Source: Bacteroidota bacterium (GTDB lineage: Bacteria; Bacteroidota; Bacteroidia; Chitinophagales; Chitinophagaceae). From it: DNA of 9,618 nt. Positions 8,878 through 9,618 of the stretch are shown here, one piece after another. The notes under the pieces are model-generated. The model saw nothing but the letters and a program-made list of their open reading frames with translations, was not told where the DNA came from and did no database searches. The position numbers and the translations under genes were made by a program. How positions within the stretch are numbered: position 1 is the first letter of the stretch; every line of letters begins with the position of its first letter. The stretch covers positions 1 to 9,618 of the forward strand of contig CANHNT010000056.1 of NCBI GenBank assembly GCA_947461985.1, in the 5' to 3' direction.

Positions 8878-9009
8878 TTATATTTTTTGAAATAGAAGTC
8901 CCATTCTTTGTGTATCGAATGTACAAAGTTCAGCAAACCATTTTTCGAAAGGACTCCGTTTTAATTGCACAAACTTAATTCCAAAACTCAAATTAATTAT
9001 CGGTTTCAT
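8878..9009 (-). CDS. Possible 43-residue small protein overlapping the channel gene's 3' end
   Basis: An ATG at 9009 opens a 43-codon frame ending in TAA at 8878-8880, 15 bases beyond the convergent murI stop. It overlaps the channel's last codons by 17 bases in another frame, an arrangement suited to translational coupling. AAAGGA (9025-9020) lies 10 bases ahead of the ATG, unusually Shine-Dalgarno-like for this window but also inside the channel coding sequence. The peptide looks protein-like: MKPIINLSFG at the N-terminus, then KRSPFEKWFAEL (17-28) and FDTQRMGLLFQ (31-41). There is no signal peptide or clear membrane helix. The FEKWF-then-RMGLL pattern faintly recalls the N-terminal part of RelE/HigB-type proteins, but this is too weak to name it. 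Alternatives are a remnant of a longer gene, a displaced tail of the channel, or chance. Function unknown. Confidence 0.4.
   Translation of the reverse strand: MKPIINLSFGIKFVQLKRSPFEKWFAELCTFDTQRMGLLFQKI
8906..8928. other. Hairpin-forming inverted repeat between murI and the channel gene
   Basis: CTTTGTGTAT and ATGTACAAAG form a ten-pair stem (eight Watson-Crick, two G-T) around a three-base CGA loop. The G-T pairs weaken it on the plus strand and become A-C mismatches on the minus strand, so the structure favours the plus-strand (murI) transcript. No T-run follows on either strand, so it is not a standard intrinsic terminator. It also lies inside the possible 43-codon frame. Confidence 0.3.
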
Positions 9010-9618
9010 GATCAAAATATCCTTTCGATTTCATTTTAGTAGAAAAGAAATTTAAGAATAAAACCACAAACGTTAAGAAAAACAATGCTTGAATGCTCAC
9101 CAGTGCTTTTGCAAACGTAGTCACAGGATAGTAGTCGCCAAAGCCAATGGAACTCGAGGTTACAATGCTAAAATAAATAGGATCATACCAAGTTGTAAAC
9201 GGTAGATTCATATTATTTCCACACGAATAAAGCACCCCAAACGAAACCACAATTTCGATGTAGTTGAAAAACAACAACAACATGGAACGCTTGTACGAAC
9301 GAGGCTTCGAAAGCATATCAGAAGCAAAAATTAGCGTAGGAATATATAAAATAGTTTCAGCCAAAAAATAAACCATGAGTGCAATTATCAACGAAAAATG
9401 TTGCCACTGATTTATCAAAATAAAAAACGGAAACGCCAATTTTACTAAAATATACATATCCATCACAAGGTCTTGCCACTCAAACTTGGTTTTATAAAGC
9501 ACATATTTAATGTAAACACCCGGAAACACCAATTGAGAAATGGATAATAAAAGACGAACAATTTTTTCAATTCCATTATCATCCTGATGGTCATTATTCC
9601 AAATAGATTGAATATTCA
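8993..9618 (-). CDS. Potassium-channel-like membrane protein (5' end beyond window)
   Basis: The frame stays open to the right edge, with 207 codons visible and a TAA stop at 8993-8995. Counting from the first full codon, hydrophobic segments lie at about 21-41, 51-68, 74-98 and 112-130. A pore helix and filter follow at about 144-161 (FSIVTSSSIGFGD), then a last membrane helix at about 168-191. S156-D161 (SIGFGD) matches the K+ selectivity filter, with Phe in place of the common Tyr, a substitution known in bona fide K+ channels. The pore-loop-helix end matches the two-helix ion channel family (Ion_trans_2). The soluble tail after the last helix is only about 15 residues, so no C-terminal RCK regulatory domain is present. 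A start at the in-frame TTG at 9532 would be wrong or at least unsupported: 28 further open codons precede it, including a hydrophobic stretch and an acidic polar segment, and no in-frame ATG is visible there. The true start is outside the window. Confidence 0.85.
   Translation of the reverse strand, partial: NIQSIWNNDHQDDNGIEKIVRLLLSISQLVFPGVYIKYVLYKTKFEWQDLVMDMYILVKLAFPFFILINQWQHFSLIIALMVYFLAETILYIPTLIFASDMLSKPRSYKRSMLLLFFNYIEIVVSFGVLYSCGNNMNLPFTTWYDPIYFSIVTSSSIGFGDYYPVTTFAKALVSIQALFFLTFVVLFLNFFSTKMKSKGYFDHETDN

Noticed and set aside
8711..8926. Minus-strand 71-codon frame opposite the murI end
   Set aside because: Most of it lies antisense to well-supported murI coding sequence, and it conflicts with the better protein-like frame at 8878-9009.
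8878..9009. Naming the small frame a RelE/HigB toxin
   Set aside because: Only a short aromatic/basic pattern is reminiscent; it is about half the length of such toxins and no antitoxin gene is adjacent.

Overview
The window looks like chromosomal DNA of a low-GC Bacteroidota bacterium, most likely of the flavobacterial lineage. The signs are AT-rich intergenic DNA, almost no Shine-Dalgarno sequences before the starts, promoter-like TTTG / TAnnTTTG elements, and a very large TonB-dependent receptor with a carboxypeptidase-regulatory-like N-terminal domain paired with a large secreted protein. No genus can be named from this sequence alone.

Left part (1-6101, minus strand): a two-gene cluster. 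The upstream gene encodes a 1263-residue TonB-dependent outer-membrane receptor. Twenty bases after it starts a large exported protein, open for 763 codons to the left edge, of the Fn3-containing kind usually sent out by the type IX secretion system. No SusD-like lipoprotein is visible. A plausible Bacteroidota promoter lies just ahead of the receptor gene.

Middle (6249-8862): two housekeeping genes transcribed divergently from a shared 184-base gap. rny (minus) encodes ribonuclease Y, the membrane-anchored endonuclease of mRNA decay. murI (plus) encodes glutamate racemase, which makes D-glutamate for peptidoglycan.

Right part (8878-9618, minus strand): a potassium-channel-like membrane protein with an SIGFGD selectivity filter. 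Its true start lies beyond the right edge. A 43-codon reading frame with an ATG, an upstream AAAGGA and protein-like composition overlaps the channel's 3' end by 17 bases and converges on murI.

I see no tRNA, rRNA, CRISPR array, insertion sequence, phage gene or defence system. The least explained items are the receptor/secreted-protein pair and the small overlapping frame behind the channel.
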